In this document: positions 57,080 to 64,000 of the stretch, piece after piece
Layout: every line of letters starts with the position of its first letter
Position numbering within the stretch: the first letter of the stretch is position 1
DNA from: WHSW01 sp963777775
GTDB lineage: Bacteria > Actinomycetota > Thermoleophilia > Solirubrobacterales > 70-9
DNA length: 64,000 nt
Direction: 5' to 3'
NCBI GenBank assembly: GCA_963777775.1
Contig: CAVZRL010000009.1
Coordinates: 868,001 to 932,000, forward strand
The notes under the pieces: generated by a model
Told to the model about the DNA's origin: nothing
The model's input: the letters and a program-made list of their open reading frames with translations, nothing else
Database searches by the model: none
Translations under genes and position numbers: made by a program

Positions 57080-58843
57080 ATGTTCGAGAAGGTCCTGGTC
57101 GCGAACCGCGGCGAGATCGCGATCCGGGTCATGCGGACGCTGAAGGAGATGGGGATCCGCTCGGTCGGGGTCTACTCCGAGGCGGACCGCGAGGCGCCAC
57201 ACGTCGCTGAGGCCGACGAGGCGTTCCTGCTCGGCCCGCCGCCCCCCGCGGAGAGCTATCTGAGGATCGAGAAGCTGCTCGAGGTCGCATCGGAGTCGGG
57301 CGCCGAGGCGATCCATCCCGGCTACGGATTTCTGGCCGAGAACGCCGCCTTCGCGCAGGCGTGCAGCGAGGCGGGGGTGGTCTTCATCGGCCCGCCCGCG
57401 GCCGCTATCGAGTCGATGGGCTCGAAGACGCGCGCCCGCGAGATCATGCGCGACGCGGGCGTGCCGATCGTGCCCGGCGCGACCGAGCCCTCGGCCGACG
57501 TCGATGCGGCCCGGGAGACCGCCGAGGAGATCGGCTACCCGGTCGCCTGCAAGGCGGCGGGCGGCGGCGGCGGCAAGGGATTTCGGGTCGCCCGCACCGC
57601 CGACGAGCTCGCCGAGGCGTTCGAGGGCGCCGCCCGCGAGGGCGAGCGCTTCTTCTCCGACGACCGCGTCTACCTCGAGCGCTATCTCGACGACCCGCGC
57701 CACGTCGAGGTGCAGGTGCTGGCGGACTCGCACGGCAACGTCGTCCACCTCGGCGAGCGCGACTGCTCGATTCAGCGCCGCCATCAGAAGCTGATCGAGG
57801 AGGCGCCGGGCCCGCACGTCGACGCCGAGATGCGCGAGCGGATCGGCCGGATCGCCACCGACGCGGCGAGGGCGGTCTCCTACCGCAGCGCAGGCACGGT
57901 CGAGGGGATGCAGGTCGGCGAGGAGTACTTCTTCCTCGAGATGAACACCCGGGTCCAGGTCGAGCACTGCGTGACCGAGATGGTCACCGGCGTTGACATC
58001 GTCCGCGAGCAGGTGCTGATCGCGGCCGGCGAGAAGCTCTCGGTCAGCCAGCAGGCGGTCGAGTTGCGCGGCCATGCGATCGAGTGCCGGATCAACGCCG
58101 AGGCCGCGCACAAGGGCTTCGCCCCGGCGCCCGGGCGGATCGAGCACTACGTCGAGCCGGGCGGACCGGGTGTCCGGGTGGACTCTGGCCTGCGCGCCGG
58201 CTCGGAGGTGACGCCGCTCTACGACCCGATGGTCGCGAAGCTGATCGTCTGGGACGGCGACCGCGACCGTGCCACGGCGCGCATGCTGCGGGCGCTCGGC
58301 GAGTACGAGATCTCGCCCCTGCAGACCCTGATCCCGTTTCACCGCGCGATCCTGGCCACCGAGCAATGGGCAAGGGGGGAGACCTGCCGCGACCTGACCG
58401 ATGACCGCGAGTGGCTGCGGGAGCTCGCCCCGCCGCCGGTGAACTCCGCCGATGCGAGCGCCGACCAGGGCGAGAAGACCGAGCGAACCTACGCGGTAGA
58501 GGTCGACGGACGCCTGCACAAGGTGAAGGTGATCGGCGCCGCTGCGGGCGCCGCCCCCCCCACCCCCGCCACCAAGCGGCCTCCGCGGCGCGAGCGAGCG
58601 GGAGGTGCCGGGGGCGGGGCGAGCGGCCCGGCACTCGCTTCCCCGCTTCAGGGCACGATCCTCAAGGTCGCCGTCGACGAGGGCGCCGAGGTCGAGGAGG
58701 GAGCGCTGATCTGCGTGATCGAGGCGATGAAGATGGAGAACGAGATCGCCGCGCACCGGTCCGGCAAGGTCGCCTCGCTCGCGGTCCGCCAGGGCGCCGC
58801 GGTCAACGCCGGCGACCAGATCTGCACGATCGAGCAGGCGTGA
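57080..58843 (+). CDS. Acetyl/propionyl-CoA carboxylase alpha subunit (biotin carboxylase with fused biotin carrier)
   Basis: A 587-residue protein joins a biotin carboxylase domain (about 1-450) to a biotinyl carrier domain. The carboxylase part has KVLVANRGEIAIRVMRTLKE, the ATP-grasp loop AAGGGGGKGF, EVQVLADSHGNVVHLGERDCS (two pieces) and EMNTRVQVEHCVTEMVTGVD. The C-terminal domain carries EAMKMENE with the biotinylated Lys551. A Pro/Arg/Gly linker separates them. It carboxylates biotin with bicarbonate and ATP for acyl-CoA carboxylation. No beta (carboxyltransferase) subunit is in the window. BirA at 17459 is the likely modifying enzyme. Confidence 0.95.
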   Translation: MFEKVLVANRGEIAIRVMRTLKEMGIRSVGVYSEADREAPHVAEADEAFLLGPPPPAESYLRIEKLLEVASESGAEAIHPGYGFLAENAAFAQACSEAGVVFIGPPAAAIESMGSKTRAREIMRDAGVPIVPGATEPSADVDAARETAEEIGYPVACKAAGGGGGKGFRVARTADELAEAFEGAAREGERFFSDDRVYLERYLDDPRHVEVQVLADSHGNVVHLGERDCSIQRRHQKLIEEAPGPHVDAEMRERIGRIATDAARAVSYRSAGTVEGMQVGEEYFFLEMNTRVQVEHCVTEMVTGVDIVREQVLIAAGEKLSVSQQAVELRGHAIECRINAEAAHKGFAPAPGRIEHYVEPGGPGVRVDSGLRAGSEVTPLYDPMVAKLIVWDGDRDRATARMLRALGEYEISPLQTLIPFHRAILATEQWARGETCRDLTDDREWLRELAPPPVNSADASADQGEKTERTYAVEVDGRLHKVKVIGAAAGAAPPTPATKRPPRRERAGGAGGGASGPALASPLQGTILKVAVDEGAEVEEGALICVIEAMKMENEIAAHRSGKVASLAVRQGAAVNAGDQICTIEQA

Positions 58844-59757
58844 GCACGCCGGGCCTTCCCTGGCGCGGACCCGGCCCAGGACGACCGGACCTGCCGCTGC
58901 CGCCCGCGAAGCTGCCGCTGCGCCGCGGCGGCCGCTGGCGGAAGCGCTGGCGCTACCTGGGCGTCTTCTGCGACGAGCTGCTGCTCTGCGCGGCCCGGGT
59001 AGGGGTGGGACCTCTGGGGCAGACCTTCTGGGCCGTCTGGGACCGTGACTCCGGGCGGATGCTCGAGCGGACGCGGATGCTTGGGCCGATCGCCCGCGGG
59101 GAGGTGTGGACCGAGCCCGCCTCCGGTGAGGACACCGGCCGGCTCGAATGGGCGCCCGAGTCCGGCCCGGCGCTGGTCCGGATCGAGGCGGGTGAGCATG
59201 GCGGAGAGGAGCCGTTGCGCGCCTTTTTGCGCGTCGGTGCGGCGGAGTGGGTCGAGTCGGTATGCCCGACCGGTGACGGTGACGGATACGTGTGGACGCG
59301 AAAGCGGGTCGCGCCGGTCGAGTGCGACGTGCGGGTCGGCGGACGCCGGATCCGCCTCGAGGCGAGGGGAGTCGAGGACGAGTCGTGCGGCTATCACCCC
59401 AGGCACACGGTCTGGGACTGGTCGGCCGGGGTCGGCGAGCTCAGCGACGGCCGCGCCGCCGCCTGGAACCTGGTCAGCGGGATCAACGATCCGCCGGAGC
59501 GCTCCGAGCGTGCGATCTGGATCGACGGCACGGCGAGCGAGCCGGCGCCGGTCCGCTTCGAGGGCCTGGACGCGATCCAGCTCGAGGACGCGAGGCTCGA
59601 GTTCTCGGCCCGCTGCGAGCGCCGCCAGGAGGAGCGGCGGGCGTTCGTCAGCTACTCCTACCGCCAGCCGTTCGGCAGCTTCACCGGCACCCTGCCCGGC
59701 GGGCTCGAGCTCGCCGAGGCGTTCGGGGTCATGGAGCACCACGACGCCCGCTGGTAG
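58840..59757 (+). CDS. DUF2804 family protein
   Basis: This 305-residue protein matches the DUF2804 pattern: a Pro-rich start with GLPWRGPGPGRPDLPLPP, KRWRYLGVFCDELLLCAA, FWAVWDRDSG, the late YHPRHTVWDWSAGVG and WNLVSGIND. The last part has EARLEFSARCERR and YSYRQPFGSFTGTLPGG. It is soluble and Trp-rich with no signal. Function is unknown; a lipocalin/AttH-like lipid-binding fold has been suggested for relatives. The GTG overlaps the carboxylase stop (GTGA), and the TAG stop abuts the convergent gene with no spare base. Confidence 0.85.
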   Translation: MSTPGLPWRGPGPGRPDLPLPPAKLPLRRGGRWRKRWRYLGVFCDELLLCAARVGVGPLGQTFWAVWDRDSGRMLERTRMLGPIARGEVWTEPASGEDTGRLEWAPESGPALVRIEAGEHGGEEPLRAFLRVGAAEWVESVCPTGDGDGYVWTRKRVAPVECDVRVGGRRIRLEARGVEDESCGYHPRHTVWDWSAGVGELSDGRAAAWNLVSGINDPPERSERAIWIDGTASEPAPVRFEGLDAIQLEDARLEFSARCERRQEERRAFVSYSYRQPFGSFTGTLPGGLELAEAFGVMEHHDARW

Positions 59758-60408
59758 TCAGGGATACACCGACTCGACCCGCCAGCGCCAGGGTGGCTGC
59801 TCGCCGGGGGAGAACTCGAACTGGTCGCGCCCGTCGAGGGTCTCGAGCGCGACCAGGGCGGGAATCGCGCTCTCGAGCAGCGGCGTCGTCGAAAGCCGGG
59901 TGGCCTCGGCGCCCGAGACGAGCCGGGCCACCTCCTCCCAGCCGAGCGTCGGCCGGTAGAGCCAGTAGGTGATCCGGACGGTTCCGAGCGAGCGCCTGCG
60001 ATCCTCGACCGAGACGAACTCGGTCACACGGCGGTTCGATGCAGTCAGCCCCGGCCGTGGACCGGGCCGGGCACAGCTCGGCGAGCGGCAGCGGCGAAAG
60101 TCGACCGGCAGCAGTCCGTCCGGGCCGGCGGGGCGGGCCGAGGGCGCCAGCGCTCGGACGGCGCCGGCGAGCGAGCGTCCGTAGGCCTCGGTGAGCGGGT
60201 CTCGCCAGCAGGGGCCGGGGCCGGCCGCCGCACATCGCAGCTTGCGCGCGAGCGCAAAGCCGAGCTCGCGCCCCGCCGGGGAAGGGGCCGAGGCGAGCGC
60301 CGCGACCAGGCCGACCGCGAGCAGGGCGACCAGCAGCGAGAGCCCCGCGTGTTCGATCGTCGCCGCTCCCTCTTCGCGTTCGCGAGACCGGCGCCGATCG
60401 ACGTCCAT
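59758..60408 (-). CDS. Pilin/TadE-like anchored protein, unknown function
   Basis: A 216-residue protein has a short Arg/Glu-rich leader and a class III-type signal: EEGAATIEHAGLSLLVALLAVGLVAALA, with the Glu after the Gly as in Flp/TadE pseudopilins (split here as two short motifs). The exported part has a Cys cluster (CRSPSCARPG) and a C-terminal beta region. It is alone, with no TadA/TadB genes near, so any pilus link is uncertain. It ends exactly where the DUF2804 gene ends on the other strand. Confidence 0.7.
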   Translation of the reverse strand: MDVDRRRSREREEGAATIEHAGLSLLVALLAVGLVAALASAPSPAGRELGFALARKLRCAAAGPGPCWRDPLTEAYGRSLAGAVRALAPSARPAGPDGLLPVDFRRCRSPSCARPGPRPGLTASNRRVTEFVSVEDRRRSLGTVRITYWLYRPTLGWEEVARLVSGAEATRLSTTPLLESAIPALVALETLDGRDQFEFSPGEQPPWRWRVESVYP

Positions 60409-60471
60409 CGCCCGAGGCTAGGCCGCCGCGGCGCGCGTGATCCGCGCTCGGTGTGGCGGCTCAGTGCCGGC

Positions 60472-60744
60472 TCAGGAGAGACCCTCGCGCGCCTCGCGCA
60501 CCAGGGTGACCGACTCGGGGAACACGATCCGGATCGCGTTGCGCACCTGCATCGCCTGCTCATCGGTGGAGCCGGTGAGCTCGAGCCGCTCGATCGCCGC
60601 CACGGTCATGTCGACCGCGAGCTTGATCGCGTTGTCGGCCCAGGCGACGCGTTGGGCGCCCTGCATCTGCTCAGCCATCTCCGAGAGCCGTGCCCGGAGC
60701 TCGTCGGGGTCGCCGAAGAGCCCGAATGGATCAGAGCCTTCCAT
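60472..60744 (-). CDS. Small acidic helical protein, unknown
   Basis: This 90-residue protein begins MEGSDPFGLFGDPDELRAR and is mostly amphipathic helix, with KLAVDMTVAAIERLEL and QAMQVRNAIRIVFPES. It has no signal or membrane segment. I do not recognise it. The DPFGLFGD start recalls nucleoid-associated or YbaB-like openings, but the rest does not match. It is transcribed away from the SDR gene across a short gap. Confidence 0.7.
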   Translation of the reverse strand: MEGSDPFGLFGDPDELRARLSEMAEQMQGAQRVAWADNAIKLAVDMTVAAIERLELTGSTDEQAMQVRNAIRIVFPESVTLVREAREGLS

Positions 60745-60788
60745 GGCCCGATCATAGACCGGGGCGGGCCCGGCCGGCGGGGAGCGTC

Positions 60789-60794
60789 TAACGT
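60789..60794 (+). promoter_or_regulatory. -10 box of the SDR gene
   Basis: TAACGT lies nine bases before the ATG at 60804, consistent with leaderless transcription. Confidence 0.35.
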
Positions 60795-60803
60795 GCCGAC
60801 GCG

Positions 60804-61613
60804 ATGGCCCTGCCCGCTCCCGCGCCGGACTCGACCGCGCTGATCACCGGTGCCTCGGCCGGGATCGGGACCGAGATCGCGCGCCAGCTCGCCCGCCGCG
60901 GCTGGGGCGTGACCCTGGTCGCGCGGCGCGAGCAGCGCCTGCGCGAGCTCGCCGACGAGCTCGCTGCCGAGCACCGGGTCCGCGCCGAGGCGATCGCCGC
61001 CGACCTCGGCGCCGAGGCCGAACGCGACCGGCTCGTCGCGGCCGTCCGCGAGCGTGGCCTAACGGTCGAGATCCTGGTCAACAACGCCGGCTTCGGCGAC
61101 TCCGACACCGTCCACGCGGCCGAACGCGAGCGGCTGGTGGAGATGGTGCGCCTCAACTGCGAAGCGCTGCTCGACCTCCAGGCCCGCTACACACCGGGGA
61201 TGGTCGACCGCGGTCGCGGCGCGGTCCTCAACGTCGCCTCGACGGCTGCATTCCAGCCGCTCCCGGAGACGGCCACCTACGCGGCGACGAAGGCGTTCGT
61301 GCTCAGCCTCACCGAGGCGGCGAACGCCGAGCTCCGCGGCTCCGGGGTGACGATGACCGCTCTCTGCCCGGGGCCGGTGAAGACCGAGTTCGCCGAGGCG
61401 GCCGGGATCGGCAGCGCCGAGGGGCGGTTGCCGGGCGTCTTCTGGACCTCGGTCGAGCAGGTCGCGCGCCAGGCGGTCGAGGGGATGGAGGGCGGCAAGC
61501 GGGTGGTCGTGCCCGGGCTGCTGAACCGGGCGTCGGCGCTGACCGGACAGCATTCGCCGCGGATGATCATGCTGCCGCTGGCCGAGCGGGTCTGGCGCCG
61601 CGGTACCAACTGA
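60804..61613 (+). CDS. Short-chain dehydrogenase/reductase
   Basis: A 269-residue classical SDR has the cofactor motif TGASAGIG (15-22), NNAG (93-96), catalytic Ser146, Tyr159 and Lys163 in TYAATKAF, and the PG motif CPGPVKTEF. RR after strand 2 (VARREQRLRE) suggests NADP(H). Similar proteins are annotated as DltE or ketoreductase-like, but the substrate is not deducible. It has a C-terminal hydrophobic/basic tail (MIMLPLAERVWRRG) that may touch the membrane. Confidence 0.93.
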   Translation: MALPAPAPDSTALITGASAGIGTEIARQLARRGWGVTLVARREQRLRELADELAAEHRVRAEAIAADLGAEAERDRLVAAVRERGLTVEILVNNAGFGDSDTVHAAERERLVEMVRLNCEALLDLQARYTPGMVDRGRGAVLNVASTAAFQPLPETATYAATKAFVLSLTEAANAELRGSGVTMTALCPGPVKTEFAEAAGIGSAEGRLPGVFWTSVEQVARQAVEGMEGGKRVVVPGLLNRASALTGQHSPRMIMLPLAERVWRRGTN

Positions 61614-61621
61614 GGCGGCGG

Positions 61622-62260
61622 TCAGGCGGGACGGGTTCGCAGCTCGCCGCCGCGGTGCAGCAGCGCCGCGACCAACTCGAGCGGGATCGAGAGCAGCGCG
61701 ATCAGGGGTGCGCCGAGCACGGTGACCACCGAATCGAGCGCGAACGGGAGCCGGCCGCGGGCGTTCGCCGCCCGCAATCGTCCGGCGCGGACCTCGCGGG
61801 CGAAGTTGGGATGAAAGGTGAGGCCGTTGAGCAGCGTCTGCCACATCCAGGCCTGCCCGCGACCCCAGAGCGGCCAGCGCAGCGGCTCAAGGCGCGCCCC
61901 GTTTCGCCGCGCGAGCAGCGCCAGGCTGCGCGGTGTGAGCAGCAGGCGCCCGGGCGAGAGCTCGATCGCCGCCCACCCCTGGACCCCGATCGCGGCCTGG
62001 AGGCTGGCCCGGTTCGGGACCGCGATAGTCGGCCGGCCGTTTCCGCCCGGCGTCTGCACGGCATCCCACTCGGCCGCCAGGTCGACGTCGAGTCCGTGCT
62101 CGACGGCCACCCCGCAGCTCTCGCAGCGGTCGATCACCCGCTCGGCCGCGTCGGTCTCCGCCAGCGGCATGCCGATGCTCGCCTCGGCGCTCTCGGGTGG
62201 CAGCGCGATCCAGCCGAACAGGGGCTGGCCGCAGAGCGGGCACGGGTTCGACGCGGTCAC
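61622..62260 (-). CDS. Zinc-ribbon membrane protein, unknown function
   Basis: A 212-residue protein begins CPLCGQPLFGWIALPP and has a second pair RCESCGVAVE (about 45-54), together a split zinc ribbon. The middle part resembles the regulatory segments of actinobacterial methyltransferase-like proteins (GWAAIELSPGRLLLTPRSL), with RGQAWMWQTLLNGLTFHPNF. It ends in a membrane helix (VVTVLGAPLIALLSIPLELVAA). The start is GTG. The function is unknown; a membrane-tethered redox or metal sensor is possible. Confidence 0.75.
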   Translation of the reverse strand: MTASNPCPLCGQPLFGWIALPPESAEASIGMPLAETDAAERVIDRCESCGVAVEHGLDVDLAAEWDAVQTPGGNGRPTIAVPNRASLQAAIGVQGWAAIELSPGRLLLTPRSLALLARRNGARLEPLRWPLWGRGQAWMWQTLLNGLTFHPNFAREVRAGRLRAANARGRLPFALDSVVTVLGAPLIALLSIPLELVAALLHRGGELRTRPA

Positions 62261-62314
62261 GGGCCGGCAGATGCTAGATCAGCGCCGGCGGCGCCCATCG
62301 AGGCCGCGGAACTG

Positions 62315-62791
62315 ATGATTTGGACACGGGATATCGTTCCCCGGGTGCAGCTGCGCGAGATCATGACCGCGGGGGTGATCACCGCGGGCTCGGACGCCGA
62401 CCTGCTCAGCGTCGCCCAGCTGATGCGCGACCACTCGGTCGGCTCAGTGGTGATCTGCGACTCCGAGGGAGCGCCTTCGGCGATGGTCACCGACCGCGAC
62501 CTGGCCGTGCGGGCCCTGGCCGAGCAGCGCCCGCATGGCGAGCAGATCGACCAGCATGCCTCGCGCCCGCTGGTCACCGGCGAGCCGGAGATGGCGCTCG
62601 AGGAAGCCGCGGCGCTGATGGTCCAGCATGGCGTGCGCCGGTTGCCGGTCGTTGACGGGGCGGACCTGGTCGGCATCGTCACCCTCGACGACATCGCGGT
62701 CCGGACCGGCAACCTCGAGGTCGCGCAGCGGATGACCCAAGAGGTGATCGAGGGCGCCCTGCCCAGCTTTTTCTTCCACGAGCGCGGGTAG
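62315..62791 (+). CDS. CBS-domain-pair protein
   Basis: This 158-residue protein has two CBS domains: LREIMTAGVITAGSDADLLS..., VGSVVICDSEGAPSAMVTDRD and, in the second, EAAALMVQHGVRRLPVVDG, LVGIVTLDDIAV. Paired CBS domains bind adenine nucleotides and switch a partner. No partner is fused. The ATG at 62315 is used; GTG 62345 just before the first CBS strand is equally credible, giving 148 residues. It is followed by a membrane protein gene after 18 bases. Confidence 0.88.
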   Translation: MIWTRDIVPRVQLREIMTAGVITAGSDADLLSVAQLMRDHSVGSVVICDSEGAPSAMVTDRDLAVRALAEQRPHGEQIDQHASRPLVTGEPEMALEEAAALMVQHGVRRLPVVDGADLVGIVTLDDIAVRTGNLEVAQRMTQEVIEGALPSFFFHERG

Positions 62792-62809
62792 CCGCTTCCC
62801 CTCCGACGG

Positions 62810-63667
62810 ATGAACCCTCGTCAAATCGTCGAACGCGAGCGATCCCTGGCCCTCTACGCCGGGCTCTCGGCGATCGCCGTCCCGGTCCTGTTCATCGCCT
62901 CGACCGTCGTCATCACCTCGATCTCGGTCCCCCAGGGCCTCGCCACCGACGAGATCCGCAGCTTCGACTCGAACGCGGCACCGATCCTGGCTGCGTCGGT
63001 GCTGCGGGCGCTCGGCCTGGCGGCGATCGCGATCCCGCTCTACTACCTGTTCCGGGCGGCGCAGGCTCGGAGCGAGCGCGTGATCGGGGCGATGGTCGGG
63101 TTCACCGTCGTGGCCCCGGTCTTCCTCGCCGCCCAGAGCCTGCTCTTCTTCGCGGGCCAGAACCAGCTCTCGGGCGACTTCGTTGCCCAGGCGGCGTCCG
63201 GGGGAGACGTGTACACGCTGCTCGACGACCTCGCCGGCGACAACAGCCTGCTGCTCGCGGCGGGTGTCGCCGGACAGCTCGCGGGCCTGGCGCTGATCGT
63301 GGCGATGATCTACGTCCCGCTGCAGGCGATGCGGGTCGGGCTGCTGACCCGCTTCTTCGCCACCCTCGGGATGGCGCTGGGCGCGGCGACGGTGCTGTTG
63401 CCCTCGCTGACGCCGCTGCCGCTGACGATCTGGTTCTCATGGCTCGGGTTCCTGATCCTCGACCGGGTACCGAAGGGACGCCCGCCGGCCTGGGATGCAG
63501 GGGTCGCGATTCCCTGGCCGAGCGGCGGCGCGGCGCCCGCCAAGGCCGAGCCCGAGGAGGTGGTCGAGGGCGACGCCAGCGAGGTGTTCGGCAACGGGGC
63601 GCCGCCCAAGGACCAGACCGCTCGCCGCGAGCGGGCCCGCAAGCGCAAGCGCAAGCGCCGCCAGTGA
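62810..63667 (+). CDS. Multi-pass membrane protein, unknown (DUF4386-like topology)
   Basis: A 285-residue protein has six predicted helices (starting VPVLFIASTVVITSISV), a short outer loop with ATDEIRSFDSNAAP, and a C-terminal cytosolic tail of about 60 residues that is first acidic and then strongly basic (KRKRKRRQ). Topology resembles DUF4386 proteins, but I see no decisive motif. Its stop overlaps the GTG of the hydrolase gene that leaves the window (GTGA). Confidence 0.7.
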   Translation: MNPRQIVERERSLALYAGLSAIAVPVLFIASTVVITSISVPQGLATDEIRSFDSNAAPILAASVLRALGLAAIAIPLYYLFRAAQARSERVIGAMVGFTVVAPVFLAAQSLLFFAGQNQLSGDFVAQAASGGDVYTLLDDLAGDNSLLLAAGVAGQLAGLALIVAMIYVPLQAMRVGLLTRFFATLGMALGAATVLLPSLTPLPLTIWFSWLGFLILDRVPKGRPPAWDAGVAIPWPSGGAAPAKAEPEEVVEGDASEVFGNGAPPKDQTARRERARKRKRKRRQ

Positions 63668-64000
63668 GCCCGGCGACCGCCTCGGCCGAGCGCCAGGAGG
63701 AGCGCCGGCTCGAGGTGCCGACCCGGCTCCTGCTCGAGGCCCGCGAACGCAACCAGGCCCTGGCCGAGCTCGACCTCGAGCGCGAGCTCGAGCGACTCGA
63801 GCACGTCTGGGTGGACTTCAACGGCCTGCGGATCCACCTCGAGCGCCACGACGCCGACCCGGGCGCGCCGACGTTCATCGTCGTCCACGGCCTCGGTGAT
63901 CACTCGCGTCGCCAGCTCGCGCTGGCGACCGCGCTCGCCGGGCGCGGGTTCAACTCGCTGCTCGTCGACCGTCAGGGGCACGGTCTCTCGGAGGGGAGGC
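63664..64000 (+). CDS. Alpha/beta hydrolase, monoacylglycerol lipase-like (cut by window edge)
   Basis: The GTG start overlaps the preceding stop. The 112 visible residues contain a charged helical leader (EARERNQALAELDLERELE), then the first strands of an alpha/beta hydrolase, VDFNGLRIHLERHD, the oxyanion-hole motif FIVVHGLGDHSRR and LLVDRQGHGLSEG, which is the lipase-like pattern before the nucleophile elbow. The catalytic Ser lies beyond the window. A lysophospholipase or monoglyceride lipase is the likeliest reading. Confidence 0.8.
   Translation, partial: MSPATASAERQEERRLEVPTRLLLEARERNQALAELDLERELERLEHVWVDFNGLRIHLERHDADPGAPTFIVVHGLGDHSRRQLALATALAGRGFNSLLVDRQGHGLSEGR

Overview
The window is 64 kb of very high-GC, tightly packed chromosome. 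The gene set is that of a free-living actinobacterium: a ccmABCD-hemACD operon, the rpsF-ssb-rpsR-rplI-dnaB order, DUF6458 and DUF3107 small proteins, and adjacent TreT and OtsA. The style, with GTGA/ATGA/TTGA gene couplings and near-leaderless TAnnnT boxes, suggests the class Thermoleophilia (Solirubrobacterales-like). That assignment is an inference; no marker gene in the window proves it. There is no CRISPR array, insertion sequence, prophage or rRNA operon. One tRNA gene (Arg, anticodon CCT) is present.

Layout. 1-6434 (minus): a possible phospholipase-D-like fragment, a YegS-type lipid kinase, a small membrane protein, a methyltransferase, DUF3107, a VOC epimerase, a short FtsH-like protease, DUF1385 and an M20 peptidase. 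6480-9811: RarA, a broken Phd/YefM-like antitoxin under a 10-bp palindrome, and an aldehyde dehydrogenase. 9821-10447: a MepA-like murein endopeptidase. 10498-18175 (plus): cytochrome c/heme export and heme synthesis, then a SAM hydrolase and biotin ligase, almost all translationally coupled. 18172-20685: an SF2 helicase with an acidic insertion. 20857-28081 (plus): TlpA-like lipoprotein, NfeD, slipin, GalT, FkbM-like methyltransferase, AIM24, an unknown protein and CapA. 28133-29884: a secreted seven-repeat beta-propeller-like protein. 29974-32054: a lower-GC accessory block (cupin, SnoaL-like, RibD/DHFR-like, then an unexplained stretch) ending at the tRNA-Arg. 32159-37176: DUF6458, MpaB-like oxygenase, PyrE, L,D-transpeptidase, CPBP protease, HAD hydrolase, MscS.

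37246-47338: PBP1A-like bifunctional enzyme, ThiL, a FlgM-like small protein overlapping thiL, an M28-like membrane protein lacking its metal ligands, HtrA, an inositol-monophosphatase-family protein, TreT and OtsA. 47351-49483 (minus): two exported proteins of unknown role. 49562-55769: S6-SSB-S18-L9, an alpha/beta hydrolase, DnaB with a DnaC-type ATPase, PurA. 55817-64000: second HtrA-type lipoprotein, biotin carboxylase with fused biotin carrier, DUF2804, a pilin-like protein, SDR, CBS protein, membrane protein and a truncated lipase.

Links between blocks: BirA (17459) would biotinylate the carrier domain of the carboxylase at 57080. HemA-HemC-CobA/HemD feed heme made for the Ccm proteins. 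MepA, PBP1A and L,D-transpeptidase all act on peptidoglycan. The most unusual observations are two genes (galT, pyrE) that appear to need a CTG start, a GAGCGGC heptamer array found both inside galT and between pyrE and its neighbour, a frameshifted antitoxin-like gene still carrying a perfect operator-like palindrome, an M28 fold stripped of its active site next to a FlgM-like gene, and an FtsH relative lacking the extracytoplasmic domain.
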